Below, one piece after another: positions 42,497 to 53,636 of a stretch of 64,000 nt of DNA (position 1 is its first letter; every line of letters begins with the position of its first letter). The stretch spans positions 66,210,371 through 66,274,370 of the forward strand of contig CATQJL010000223.1 in assembly GCA_958299035.1 (NCBI GenBank), in the 5' to 3' direction. A model generated the notes under the pieces. The model was not told where the DNA came from. It searched no databases and saw only the letters and a program-made list of their open reading frames with translations. The translations under genes were made by a program, and so were the position numbers. This DNA is from Cylicocyclus nassatus (taxonomy: Eukaryota; Nematoda; Chromadorea; Rhabditida; Strongylidae).

Positions 42497-43289
42497 TTAA
42501 CATATATAGTTGCGGATTTGGCCATTATTTGCTGCACTGAGGTGCACCAATTTGCTGTTGCAGAGACATTATTTGCTGCTGAGTGTGCTGTGCAGCGCCA
42601 TATTGTTGCGAATGGTGTTGAGCTGCACTGATTTGTTGTTGCAGGGCCATCACTTGTTGGTGAATCTGTTGAGAAGCACGACATAGTTCTGCGTAGCCAT
42701 CAATTACTGCATATAGTGTTGACCAGCACCATATTGTTGCGAAACGTGTGTTGAGCAGCACCGACTTGGTTGCAGCAGAGCTACTACATGTTGGAGATGG
42801 TGTGGAGCAGCGCCACCTAAGTCTGCGAGTTACTACACTATGGATATGGATTAGCCTTGTAAAATCTTTTTCGAAAATGTGACTGCCACAACTCTTCCTT
42901 TTCTTGAAATGTGGTGGTTATGTGCAGCAGTTCGAATAGCGCGAGCTCCTCCACAAAAAACTATTTTTTGTCCTCCCCTCCCCATTCCAAAATGATTGAT
43001 TTACAGTTTGCCCCAATCCCAACCAGGCCAAAACTGGCATGGCGGGATTCCTCGTCGCTAAGGTCTCGCGGTCACACCCACGGTTCTGTTTCTCTGCTCT
43101 CACTTCAATCCTTTTGCTCTCTCCGACAGCGCGCATGTGCAGCGCAGACCGCCAGCGCTGCGAGCGCGCAAATCTACCTCGACGGGTCGACCTGGTCCCA
43201 ATCGGAGCAGACTCTATTTGGACCGTTACTGGTTTATAAATAAGGTGTATCTAAAGGAAAAACTGTTCAGAGATCATGCGCAGTATTCG

Positions 43290-44440
43290 TGCATTACGCT
43301 ATGGTTTTGACGCGGTGCACAAAAACCCCATAATTTTTGCAAGCTTGAAAGAACTTCGTGAGGTGCGCCGCGGTAGACAGGCTGGTCTCAAAATTTATGG
43401 CGGTGATGTATTAGGCGTTACAAAAGTAATGTCGATTTTTCAAATGAACGCCAACCGTGGAACAAAGATTTCTGAGAGACCTTGAGAGCATCCGGTGCAG
43501 CATTTTGTCCTCTTTCTAGCTGTTGTGAAATCATTGCTGCACAACCAATGAGTTTTCGGAAAATGATCAAAATCTGCGACCCATACTTTTTGAGATAGTC
43601 GAGTTTAATAATTTTTTAAACTTTTATATCAACCTTTCGAAGGAGTCCAGGTAGCACATTTATAGAGCAAACCCCATAGGATGCAACAATTTTTCTCTAC
43701 TTTACATAACTTGTCATATTTTTCTAGTAGACTTTGTACTGGCGCTACCATTTCCATACTTGATCAACAAAAAGCTCGGGTGCTGTTTGATGCAGCTTTT
43801 CTCCGCGGATGCTTTTTTGTTTCCGATTCGTGTAGTCAAAGCCGTCATAACACATGTTTGAACGCACCCCAGAAATAACGCACTTGTACTAAAAATACCT
43901 CGAAATTTGACATTTCGAATCCGTAACTCTCCCGAAAAATTATAAGTGTTTGATGCGATTGTGGCTGACGTAGGCCCGCCGAAATTCGATGGTTTCAATT
44001 AAAAAAGACCTTCCGAAAAACTATGACGAGCTACGAAAAAGACAAAATTGTTGTAAATTTGCGTCCTCTAAGGTTTGCTGTATCGAATCTTTACTTGGAA
44101 CCCATCGGAAGGTTGATAGTCTGGAAAAATTGTAAGATATGAATAACTCAAAAATCATAGGTCGCAGATACTAGTTATTTTCCGAGAGCACATTTACTAT
44201 TCTGCAACGAGTTCAAAACCATTGAAAAGAAGGTGACATGCTGCATTTAATGCTTCCAAGGTCGCTCACAGAACTTCGCTCCACGAAATGTGGCGTTCAT
44301 TTGAAACAAGCGACAATGAATTCAGAACACAATGTTTTCAATCCTTATAATAGGTTGAACCGAAAATTTTGTCGCACCATTTTCAGAAAATCGTAACTCC
44401 TCTGTCACAATGTTCTTGCCTCGTCTTGATTTTATTGGAA
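43290..44440. mobile_element. Large diverged foldback, about 1.1 kb
   Basis: Inverted matches run from near the ends to the middle: TTTCAAATGAACGCCA at 43438 with TGGCGTTCATTTGAAA near 44291; GAGTTTTCGGAAAATGATC at 43550 with an inverse near 44175; ATCAACCTTTCGAAGG at 43628 with CCATCGGAAGGTTGAT near 44102. The arms have diverged with many substitutions. The frame at 43276-43485 lies in the left arm and is probably not a gene. Confidence 0.55.
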
Positions 44441-46729
44441 ACTGTAGGTCAGCGGTTTCTACTGAATCTGTGGCGGCTCGGTGAGCCCTAAGCATTTAGA
44501 CTTTACCCGAGTTACCTAGTGCGCTCGCCCGCTTATTACATACGACGCAACCTAGCCTACCCTTCCCTAGCGCGTAAAACACAACGTTAAACTACCAATA
44601 GTTTATCCTTATGAAACAAAGGAAAATAAGACACTACAAAACTAAAACCTACTAAACTAACTACTAAAAAGAAATCTCCCAACACGGTACAGGGTGCCCT
44701 ATCCCGTGCTATCGATGTTGCGCGTCTACATAACATCTAAACATGCTAATGCTCCCGAGGCTTCACCAATACAGATCCGCCACGCGTCGCCTGATACCAG
44801 GCGCGACACCTCTCCGCTTCCAAAATTCACAAGATCTTAAATCCCAAAGGTTCCAAAAGTAGCTCGTCCGAAACAATCCCAAATCAGACTAATTCCAATC
44901 CAATATAGCTTCCGATACGCTCGACCGCTAACGCAAAAGAGACATCAAAGGCGGGAGCTAACTGCCAGGCACGAGCACAATGAAAACATGAGAAAAAATT
45001 ATCGATTGAAAACGAAACGAACAGGAATGCAGACAGGCACCAAAGTGAGGCGGCGCCGCTATATATAGCCTTTTGACTGGCAACGCGCCAAGGCGAGGAG
45101 AGGACCGGCGGCGATTGCGGCGAGCGTGGGAAAGTACCGTAATCGTCGCCAAATAGCGCGGCAGCAACCAGTGCTCCCGGCCTCCGACTTCTAGGAGCGC
45201 TCGCGTCGCGGAGCCGCGACAGAATCCTTGCCTACTCTGTGTTAAGCTCCGATTGCGAGGAAAAATTGGGAAAATACTCATCTGGGATCTGTCAGCTAGT
45301 TTCCGCCCGTAAGCTCGCTGGCACTCAAAAAGGGGTTTTCAGAATAACTTTGGAGGATGCAATACTCTCCAGTCATTCTTTGTTTCTCAAGCCATATTTA
45401 CACTCATCAGACATTTGAAACAGATTTCGCTATATCTTAAAGGGCCTTAGGTTAGTGGATTGCTTATACGTCCATCGTTTATCTCCCTGAAGCCATGGAC
45501 AAGCTGTTATCATGTTATTGTTCGACGTGTTAGAGTTTTATTTTTCGTTGTTCTTTGGTGCACCGTGAGTGTAAACTAAAATAAAAATAAAATAAAATAA
45601 AAGGAAATGACTCCAGGTTCGGAATGAGGCGAGATCTTAAAAATTCCAAAACTATACCATAAAATTCAAAACAGCCAGTATCCTAGATTTTGACACCCTC
45701 TTTCTAGCTGAGTAAAATTTGTGCTGATCGAGCTGTTCTTTGAAAAGTTATGATTTTTGAGAAATGATATCAAAAAATCAATTTTCTTAAAAAACTGATT
45801 TTTGGCACTTTTTCTCAAAAATCATGCCAACATGTGGCAACATGTGTGCCGCAAGTCAGGGTGCCTTCATACCGCGCCGGCAGCCGCCGCTGGCCGCTTT
45901 TGTCATAGAAGCGCAAAATCACCAAATTCTTACCATTTTGAATGCGCCCGCCCACGCTTTCCATCTTCCACGCTTCTTTCTTATTATTGCCGTTAATGTG
46001 CAATTCCACACTCACATATTACAGAGTTATTCAAAATAAGCACCGGCCAAGGATATGTTGAAACAGAACTATACTTAAAAAAAATAACCGTGAAAAAGGT
46101 GAAATATGGTCAATTGCGACAGGGAAAATGAACACCATTAGGATCCTTCTTATATATAAACTGGAAACATCCGGCGAGACGACGAAAACTACACATGGAT
46201 CACCTACCCCCGCCACCCCCCTTCAGCGTTGCGGAGGGCGAGTTGTTGACAGTGTGAGCGCGCGAGACATCACACCCTCTCGCAGAGGTTACAGACAATG
46301 AGAATTTTAGAGGCGCGGTGTACTCCGAACCGCAGACAAGTTAGAGAGGAGAGGGTTGTCTCGGCATGTGACTATTGATCGCACCCTACACTGCATGCGA
46401 TGACTGCACGTGTTTTGACTTCGCATGCGATGACGAATCGTGATGAAATACCGTATGCTCGGTATCACAGCGTTCACAGCTGTAGCAATCTCTACTGTTT
46501 ACATACATGTTTCCTCTTCTTTTCATGCCCTTACCTACAATCCAGGTTCACACCAAACATTTCCTTGCTACCTCCTTGCCATTTTGCATAATTGATATGA
46601 AATCTGAGAATTGCAACTCTCCATAGAATCGTCATCAGAACTCTGTGAAATGTTGATGAAACTCACTATCCGAAGAGCAACTGAACAGCAAAAAATTGCA
46701 TTGTTTGCAGGCTTTCGTGGCTGAGCAGT
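44441..46729. other. Gene-free stretch
   Basis: No gene can be supported. 44940-45250 is GC-richer with a 107-codon reverse frame of no recognisable family. A simple AAAATAAAAT repeat lies near 45580-45602, and self-complementary TTTTTGAGAAA words lie near 45750-45830. 46380-46440 repeats GCATGCGATGAC. Confidence 0.35.
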
Positions 46730-46734
46730 TTTTG

Positions 46735-49700
46735 GATTGAAAAATATTGTTTTCCCCCACAATTTCCACGAAAAACGGTAAAAACTTCGATTTCGACAAA
46801 AATTTGGCCACAGAAAATGCCTTTGCTCCCGGAATGAAGACCCAGCATGGAAGCTGTGGTCTCGCTGGTTGAGCTCCGGAGGGCTCTCCCTGTGGTTGGC
46901 CAGTATTTAGAAAACGAAAAAGTTTTGTTTTCCCCCACAATTTCCACGAAAAACGGTAAAAACCTCAATTTCGACAGAAATTTGGCCACAGAAAATGCCT
47001 TTGCTCCCGGAATGAAGACCCAGCATGGAAGCTGTGGTCTCGCTGGTTGAGCTCCGGAGGGCTCTCCCTGTGGCTGGCCAGTTTTTAGAACGAAAAAGTT
47101 TTGTTTTCCCCCACAATTTCCACGAAAAACGGTAAAAACCTCGATTTCGACAGAAATCTGTCCAAAGAAAATGCCTTTGCTCCCGGAATGAAGACCCAGC
47201 ATGGAAGCTGTGGTCTCGCTGGTTGAGCTCCGGAGGGTTCTCTGTATGGCTGGCCAATTTTTAGAACGAAAAATTTTGGTTTCCCCCAACAACTTCCACG
47301 AAAAACGGTAAAAACCTCGATTTCGACAGAAATCTGTCCAAAGAAAATGCCTTTGCTCCCGGAATGAAGACCCAGCATGGAAGCTGTGGTCTCGCTGGTT
47401 GAGCTCCGGAGGGCTCTCCCTGTGGTTGGCCAGTTTTTAGAACGAAAAAGTTTTGTTTTCCCCCACAATTTCCACGAAAAACGGTAAAAACCTCGATTTC
47501 GACAGAAATTTGGCCACAGAAAATGCCTTTGCTCCCGGAATGAAGACCCAGCATGGAAGCTGTGGTCTCGCTGGTTGAGCTCCGGAGGGCTCTCTCTATG
47601 GCTGGCCAGTTTTTAAAACGAAAAAGTTTTGTTTTCCCCCACATTTTCCACGAAAAACGCTAAAATCTCGATTTCGACAGAAATTTGGCCACAGAAAATG
47701 CCTTTGCTCCCGGAATGAAGACTCAGCATGGAAGCTGTGGTCTCGCTGGTTGAGCTCCGGAGGGCTCTCTCTATGGCTGGCCAGTTTTTAGAACGAAAAA
47801 CTTCAAAAATTTTGGTTTCCCCCACAACTTCCACGAAAAACGGTAAAAAAATCGATTTCGACAGAAATTTGGCCACAGAAAATGCCTCTGCTCCCGGAAT
47901 GAAGACCCAGCATGGAAGCTGTGGTCTCGCTGGTTGAGCTCCGGAGGGCTCTCCCTGTGGCTGGCCAGTTTTTAGAACGAAAAAGTTTTGTTTTCCCCCA
48001 CAATTTCCACGAAAAACGGTAAAAACCTCGATTTCGACAGAAATTTGGCCACAGGAAATGCCTTTGCTCCCGGAATGAAGACCCAGCATGGAAGCTATGG
48101 TCTCGCTGGTTGAGCTCCGGAGGGCTCTCTCTATGGCTGGCCAGTTTTTAAAACGAAAAAGTTTTGTTTTCCCCCACAATTTCCACGAAAAACGGTAAAA
48201 TCTCGATTTCGACAGAAATTTGGCCACAGAAAATGCCTTTGCTCCCGGAATGAAGACCCAGCATGGAAGCTGTGGTCTCGCTGGTTGAGCTCCGGAGGAT
48301 TCTCTGTATGGCTGGCCAGTTTTTAGAACGAAAAATTTTGGTTTCCCCCAACAACTTCCACGAAAAACGGTAAAAAACCTCGATTTCGACAGAAATTTGG
48401 CCACAGAAAATGCCTTTGCTCCCGGAATGAAGACCCAGCATGGAAGCTGTGGTCTCGCTGGTTGAGATCCGGAGGGCTCTCTCTATGGCTGGCCAGTTTT
48501 TAAAACGAAAAAGTTTTGTTTTCCCCTACAACTTCCACGAAAAACGGTAAAAAAATCGATTTCGACAGAAATTTGGCCACAGAAAATGCCTTTGCTCCCG
48601 GAATGAAGACCCAGCATGGAAGCTGTGGTCTCGCTGGTTGAGCTCCGGAGGGTTCTCTGTATGGCTGGCCAGTTTTTAGAACGAAAAATTTTGTTTTCCC
48701 ACACAATTTCCACGAAAAACGGTAAAAACCTCGAGTTCGACAGAAATCTGTCTACAGAAAATGCCTTTGCTCCCGGAATGAAGACCCAGCATGGAAGCTG
48801 TGGTCTCGTTGGTTGAGATCCGGAGGGCTCTCTCTATGGCTGGCCAGTTTTTAAAACGAAAAAGTTTTGTTTTCCCCTACAACTTCCACGAAAAACGGTA
48901 AAAAAATCGATTTCGACAGAAATTTGGCCACAGAAAATGCCTTTGCTCCCGGAATGAAGACCCAGCATGGAAGCTGTGGTCTCGCTGGTTGAGCTCCGGA
49001 GGGTTCCCTGTATGGCTGGCCAGTTTTTAGAACGAAAAATTTTGTTTTCCCCCACAATTTCCACGAGAAACGGTAAAAAAATCGATTTCGACAGAAATTT
49101 GGCCACAGAAAATGCCTTTGCTCCCGGAATGAAGACCCAGCATGGAAGCTGTGGTCTCGCTGGTTGAGCTCCGGAGGGCTCTCTCTATTGCTGGCCAGTT
49201 TTTAGAACGAAAAATTTTGTTTTCCCACACAATTTCCACGAAAAACGGTAAAAACCTCGACTACAGAAAATGCCTTTGCTCCCGGAATGAAGACCCAGCA
49301 TGGAAGCTGTGGTCTCGCTGGTTGAGCTCCGGAGGGCTGTGGCTGGCCAGTTTTTAGAACGAAAAATTTTGTTTTCCCCCACAATTTCCACGAGAAACGG
49401 TAAAAAAATCGATTTCGACAGAAATTTGGCCACAGAAAATGCCTTTGCTCCCGGAATGAAGACCCAGCCTGGAAGCTGTGGTCTCGCTGGTTGAGCTCCG
49501 GAGGGCTGTGGCTGGACAGTTTTTAGAACGAAAAAGTTTTGTTTTCCCCCACAATTTCCACGAAAAACGGTAAAAAAATCGATTTCGACAGAAATCTGTC
49601 CACAGAAAATGCCTTTGCTCCCGGAATGAAGACCCAACATGGAAACTGTGGTCTCGCTGGTTGAGCTCCGGAGGGCTGTGGCTGGACAGTTTTTAGAACG

Positions 49701-49905
49701 AAAAAGTTTTGTTTTCCCCCACAATTTCCACGAAAAACGGTAAAAAAATCGATTTCGACAGAAATCTGTCCACAGAAAATGCCTTTGCTCCCGGAATGAA
49801 GACCCAACATGGAAGCTGTGGTCTCGCTGGTTGAGCTCCGGAGGGCTCTCTCTATGGCTGGCCAGTTTTTAGAACGAAAAGTTTTGTTTTCCCCCACAAT
49901 CTTCA
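46735..49905. repeat. Tandem array, about 18 units of roughly 176 bp
   Basis: The marker ATGGAAGCTGTGGTCTCGCT recurs about 18 times (first at 46847, last at 49809). Spacing is mostly 175-177 bp, one unit is longer (about 187 bp) and the last few shorter (about 159-170 bp, lacking a CTCTCTCTAT segment). Other conserved parts are TTTTCCCCCACAATTTCCAC, AAAACGGTAAAAA, TTTCGACAGAAATTTGGCCA and GAAAATGCCTTTGCTCCCGG. On the minus strand almost every frame is open, giving frames up to 263 codons, but successive units are read in different frames, so these are unlikely to be proteins. Confidence 0.9.
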
Positions 49906-50125
49906 TACAAATCACTGAAAAGCTCGATTTCCACGAAATTTATGCCACATTGCCCACGGCCTTCAACCACCTCAACTTTTGCTTTCAAACCCTGGGACCC
50001 GCTGTCAGCTTTTCCCCTACTGTTCGCTTTTCAACGGCCAATCATCTTTGGAGTCCTTTATTTTGCCCTTGCTCCCGAAGTGAAGACCCAGCATGCGTTT
50101 GCATTGGTCAGTTTTCTAGGGGAGC
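49906..50125. repeat. Diverged right-hand edge of the tandem array
   Basis: Words of the unit persist in order but with many changes and unique sequence between them: AAGCTCGATTTCCACGAAAT, then TTGCCCTTGCTCCCGAAGTG and AAGACCCAGCATG near 50067-50095. This may be the ancestral sequence from which the array amplified, or an old degenerate unit. Confidence 0.55.
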
Positions 50126-50346
50126 GATTATGTTGATTTAGCCAAGCAACAGAAAAAGCAAGCTGAATCAAATAACTAAATTCTGGTGGTGGCATTTGGG
50201 AGAAAAGATTAGATATTTTTGTGTCTACCCGCGAAGCTTGATTTTTTATTTATTTAGCTTCCTAGAGAGGCGATTTGAACACCGTTTATAGTTAGATGCA
50301 GTCCCAATTAAGCAAATACTAATGTATCTGCCCCGACCCACTTACA

Positions 50347-50366
50347 GCGGCCCGTAGGGCCGCTAG
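50347..50366 (+). mobile_element. Helitron-like 3' terminus (hairpin plus CTAG)
   Basis: A perfect 7-bp hairpin (GCGGCCC, loop GTA, GGGCCGC) is followed at once by TAG, so the sequence ends in CTAG. A hairpin just inside a CTRR end is the Helitron 3' signature. The body to the left was not identified. Confidence 0.5.
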
Positions 50367-50673
50367 TCTTATATATAAAGCTGAATGTCAGTTTGTCTGT
50401 ATGTCTGTATGTCTGTATGTGTGTACGTATGTTCCGAATAGAAAATTCCATTTCTGAACCGATCCGGACCAAACTTGGCACACATACACTTCGGGCCCCG
50501 GCGGGTGTCATAGGCTACTTTTCGTCATCGATCGATATCGATTTTATCGATTTTTATCGATTTTTTTGCTGAGTTCACCTACGGGGCTGGGAGTTGGCAC
50601 AGGGAGGTAATCGAGCATGCTGATTACGAATATAATAATGACAGGGCCGGGCGGAACCGGGTAAGTCAACTAG
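50367..50673 (+). mobile_element. Helitron-like non-autonomous element, copy 1
   Basis: Begins TCTTATATATAAAGCTGAAT, contains a TGTCTGTATGTCTGTATG microsatellite, then ATGTTCCGAATAGAAA, CCAAACTTGGCACACATACA and ATCGATATCGATTTTATCGA, and ends GGGCCGGGCGGAACCGGGTA then AGTCAACTAG before a T. The TC start, GC-rich subterminal hairpin, CTAG end and insertion before T fit a Helitron. Relatives lie at 58262 and 61899. Confidence 0.7.
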
Positions 50674-51208
50674 TTTTATCATAAAGCTTTTTAGCATCCA
50701 CAAACTGTCCTAAAACCTTCACCTTTTTTCATCAGTATCACCCGCACTAGCAATTTTCATTTACAATGAAAACCATTTGCTGCCTCCAAACCAGATCAAT
50801 CTACAGCGAAATGTATTTCACTATAAATGATGCAAAAGGGAATTTCCCCATCTCTAATTCACTACAGTGATTACTACCAAAACACAACTGTTTTACAGAT
50901 GCAAATGACCTGGAATATTCTCAAAGATTCGCAATTCTTCGTTTTGTTTTCACTGAACAAAGAACTGTGAAAATTTTTGAAGCGGTGAGTAAGGATCTTG
51001 TATTGTTTGTCGGTGTATATAAATGGGTCATTGCATACTAACACCAATTCCTCTTCTTTTCTCTCCTACGATAAGAGCAGAGGAAAAGTGTCGGCCTCCT
51101 AGGAAATCCTCAATCTTGCTTTGCAAGAAATCTACTTTACAAAATTCTAGAATTTGAGAAAGACATGTATTTCTTATATTATATTCTACCCTTCTATATC
51201 TAATTGCA

Positions 51209-51210
51209 GA
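51209..51210 (+). promoter_or_regulatory. Possible spliced-leader acceptor of the SCP gene
   Basis: TATCTAATTGCAG ends at 51209, 30 bases before the ATG at 51240. It matches a nematode 3' splice site, and no upstream exon is evident, so trans-splicing here is plausible. Confidence 0.45.
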
Positions 51211-51239
51211 AGCCTATAAACACAGCAAAGCGGTTTGCA

Positions 51240-52794
51240 ATGCTTCGTGCACTACTGGTAATTTTCTTACAAATTAAGTGAAAACGCCCTTGTGAAAAAT
51301 GTTTTTTTTAGCTCTGTTCAATTGCAGTCCAAGGAGCGATAGCAGGTGAGTACTGACTTAAGAAGTATCCATACATAAATCTTTCGTGAAAATATGGGGC
51401 TCAACTTTTTTTTCATTCTAGCCACATGCAAACTTCCCGCTGCACTAATTGAAGCAGCTACGACGGCTCATAATGACCTCCGAGCAAAAGTCGCTACACG
51501 TGCCTTGGATAAGGAGGTTTACGGAGACCTGCCAGGAACAAAGAGCCTTTTCAAACTGGTGAGTTAAGTCTGTTAACATTCATGATTACTAGTGAAATTG
51601 GGACCAGATAAGTGACAAACCTTCCACTTTCCTTCTATTTTTGAGAGCAGTCTTATTCGAAGTAGTTCTGGAACCTTCGCCAACAGGCTCTTCTGAAATT
51701 TTATTGACTTTATAAGAGTTTACAGGAGTATGATTGTACTAATGAAGGATTTGCACAGTCAATCATTGGAAAAGATTGCAAACACTCATCGATCTATATG
51801 AGCGTGATAGGAAGAGGAGAAAACTTTATAACGTAAGCATGCTTTGGTCCACTTATGATTATTGGTCAAGAAAAACATCAAGGTTTTACGAATCACTTGG
51901 TACTTTTCAGATACAGAGCAGAAAGTAAGCCTGGTAACAAAAAGGTTGCTGAGATGCTTAAGTGGGCCGTCGAAGATTGGAGTGACACTGTCGAAAGTCC
52001 TTTAAGCTCGGACGTCATGTACACAGATACGTCTATAGAACCTTTTGCTAATGTACGTCTCTATAATCATTTTACTACTGAATCAAACGGAAAGCAAGGA
52101 CATTTTGATCTGTGAGACAAGCTTAACTTCCAGATGATCTACAACAAGACGATGAAGTTCGGGTGCTCCTACCAATTCTGTGAGACCAACGGCAAAGTTG
52201 CTATCGCTTGTGTATACGAGAACAAGTAAGCTGACAAACGTAGCCCTACCTAGCGCTTGCTCAAAGGCAAGTAACCACGTTTAACTAGCAGCGGAAGGGA
52301 TTTGTGTAATTCATGATCTGGCTAACACTAATGTTTTTATCTGTATGCGCAGTTCCCAGTCACTTCTGTTAAAGGCGTTGAGCGTTGCATTAAGCAGATA
52401 TCTAATTTTCTAAACCTTACATTAGACTTCCTTAGTTATTCTGTTGATAAAATCTATTATCTATAATAACTAACGCACCTATTTGTCTTCATCCACACAA
52501 ACTTTTCTAGACCGCAGCTGAATGAGCCACTGTATTCGGCAGACTCGACGGGCAAGAAAGGATGTACTAAGAATAGTCCATGTAACAAAGTCATCAAAGG
52601 CGCTGTTTGTGAAACAGCTAATGACGCCGTTGGCCCTCTTTGCCAGAAAGAACCTTCCAGTAAGAGTTTTTTCATACTGCTCGAAAACTTCATATTGCAC
52701 AAATGTTTACGCTTCCCATTTAGCCACAACAGCCGCTCCAACAACAGCAACGGAACAATCAAGTAAGTGCAGAGCAATGAGCTTTGGGTACTGA
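51240..52794 (+). CDS. Secreted SCP/TAPS (CAP, venom-allergen-like) protein
   Basis: A secreted CAP-domain protein of the kind abundant in parasitic strongylids ('ASP' family); the individual member is not identified. Exons: 51240-51257, 51312-51345, 51422-51558, 51726-51832, 51911-52052, 52134-52225, 52511-52659, then 52724 to either a TGA ending at 52794 (249 residues) or a GTAAGT donor at 52763 leading to exons not found. Introns are GT/AG and phases agree. Residues 1-17 form a signal peptide. His34-Asn35 (HNDLR) opens the CAP fold, GEN is at 94-96, WAVEDW at 117-122, and CSYQFC at 157-162 is the CAP2-type cysteine pair. The usual CAP1 GHYTQ is replaced by a sequence without His (ANMIYNKT, near 145-152). 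The Cys-rich C-terminal part is followed by a Thr/Ala-rich tail (TTAAPTTATEQ). That tail resembles the linker between domains of two-domain family members, but no second domain is seen. Confidence 0.85.
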
Positions 52795-53636
52795 TATCGC
52801 AAAAGCTCTAGAAATGATAATTAATGTGTGTCAATCTAAGGTACATGGGGATGACGGCATCAAATAATAGACCGAGGTATCAAATCCTGCATGCGTGTAG
52901 GAGTGAAGCAGATGTCATAATTAACATTAGCTTGAAAATTCTTGCTATATTTTATCGATCTAGTAATTTGTTTGCATTCTTCGCATTGGAGGAATAGGTT
53001 GGAAGACGAATATAGGACAGCTGAGTCTAATATCATTAATTTCGCTTTCTGCTTGAGGAGTCCAGACGCACACTGGGCTAAGCTTGATTATATAGCAAAC
53101 ATCTTATAGAGAGGAACAGTTTTGGCTAAGTCCATTCATAGGGCTAAACATGGCTGTCAGATAGAAGTTTCGCTAGCCTTATGATAAAGCACCGTAGTCG
53201 TCTCTGCCTACGGCAGTGCTGGGGCTAGGTCATACATGATGTATTTGATTCCAGTTATCATCTGGACTTGGATACCATACTACTGAGGTCCCTTCATGAA
53301 GCAGCAATAGTGAGCCAGATTTATCCTCCAATCAATCCTTAGAGAATCTAGAATCATATAATATCAAACTCTATTTTCAGAGTCATCAAAGAAAATCCAA
53401 CTAATTAGTCGTTCCGATCCGCATCATATCTAATTTGAAATATGAGTGCATTCTCTAATAAAAATTTGCAGCAACTTGTTGCATTGGTGATTCATACAAC
53501 AGCCGCGTCTTTGTCTAAGTCCAAGCAAACAACTGGACCAATCATTATTTTTTGACAGATGTTGGGAGCGTTCAGTTGGCTTTAGCTATCACTTTAGCCC
53601 TTTCATTACCTTGCTTATCAAGTGTTACAGTGGTGC
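52795..53636. other. Gene-free stretch after the SCP gene
   Basis: Searched by eye for a second CAP domain or further SCP exons (HN, GEN, Cys-pair motifs); none found. No clear AATAAA near the presumed stop. AT-rich with short frames only. Confidence 0.4.

Larger units (their letters stand above)
41120..42830 (-). pseudogene. Decayed Gln/His-rich repeat coding sequence
   Basis: Read on the minus strand, the sequence repeats CAACAACAA-, GTGCTGCTCAACAC- and TCGCAACAATATGG-type words. In the best-preserved part (42525-42684) they translate to QQQISAAQHHSQQYGAAQH followed by TQQQIMSLQQQIGAPQ. Elsewhere the same words occur with single-base gains or losses and stops, so the frame is broken many times. 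A 524-bp TTAA element splits the region. It looks like an old Gln-rich protein-coding repeat that has lost its frame, or a satellite derived from one. No domain identifies the parent gene. Confidence 0.4.

Noticed and set aside
42096..42503. Gln/Leu-rich and Cys/Ser-rich frames on both strands
   Set aside because: They are produced by CAGTTGCAA-type repeats within the TTAA-flanked MITE.
43276..43485. Frame that reads like a short protein (contains FASLKELREVRRG)
   Set aside because: It lies in the left arm of a large foldback; the partner arm does not keep the frame.
46735..49905. CRISPR-like repeat array
   Set aside because: The repeats directly abut with no unique spacers, the unit is about 176 bp, and the genome is eukaryotic.
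46666..49915. Minus-strand reading frames of up to 263 codons in the tandem array
   Set aside because: The same DNA unit is read in different frames in successive copies, so the frames reflect a stop-poor repeat unit. No start context, splice structure or known domain supports a protein.
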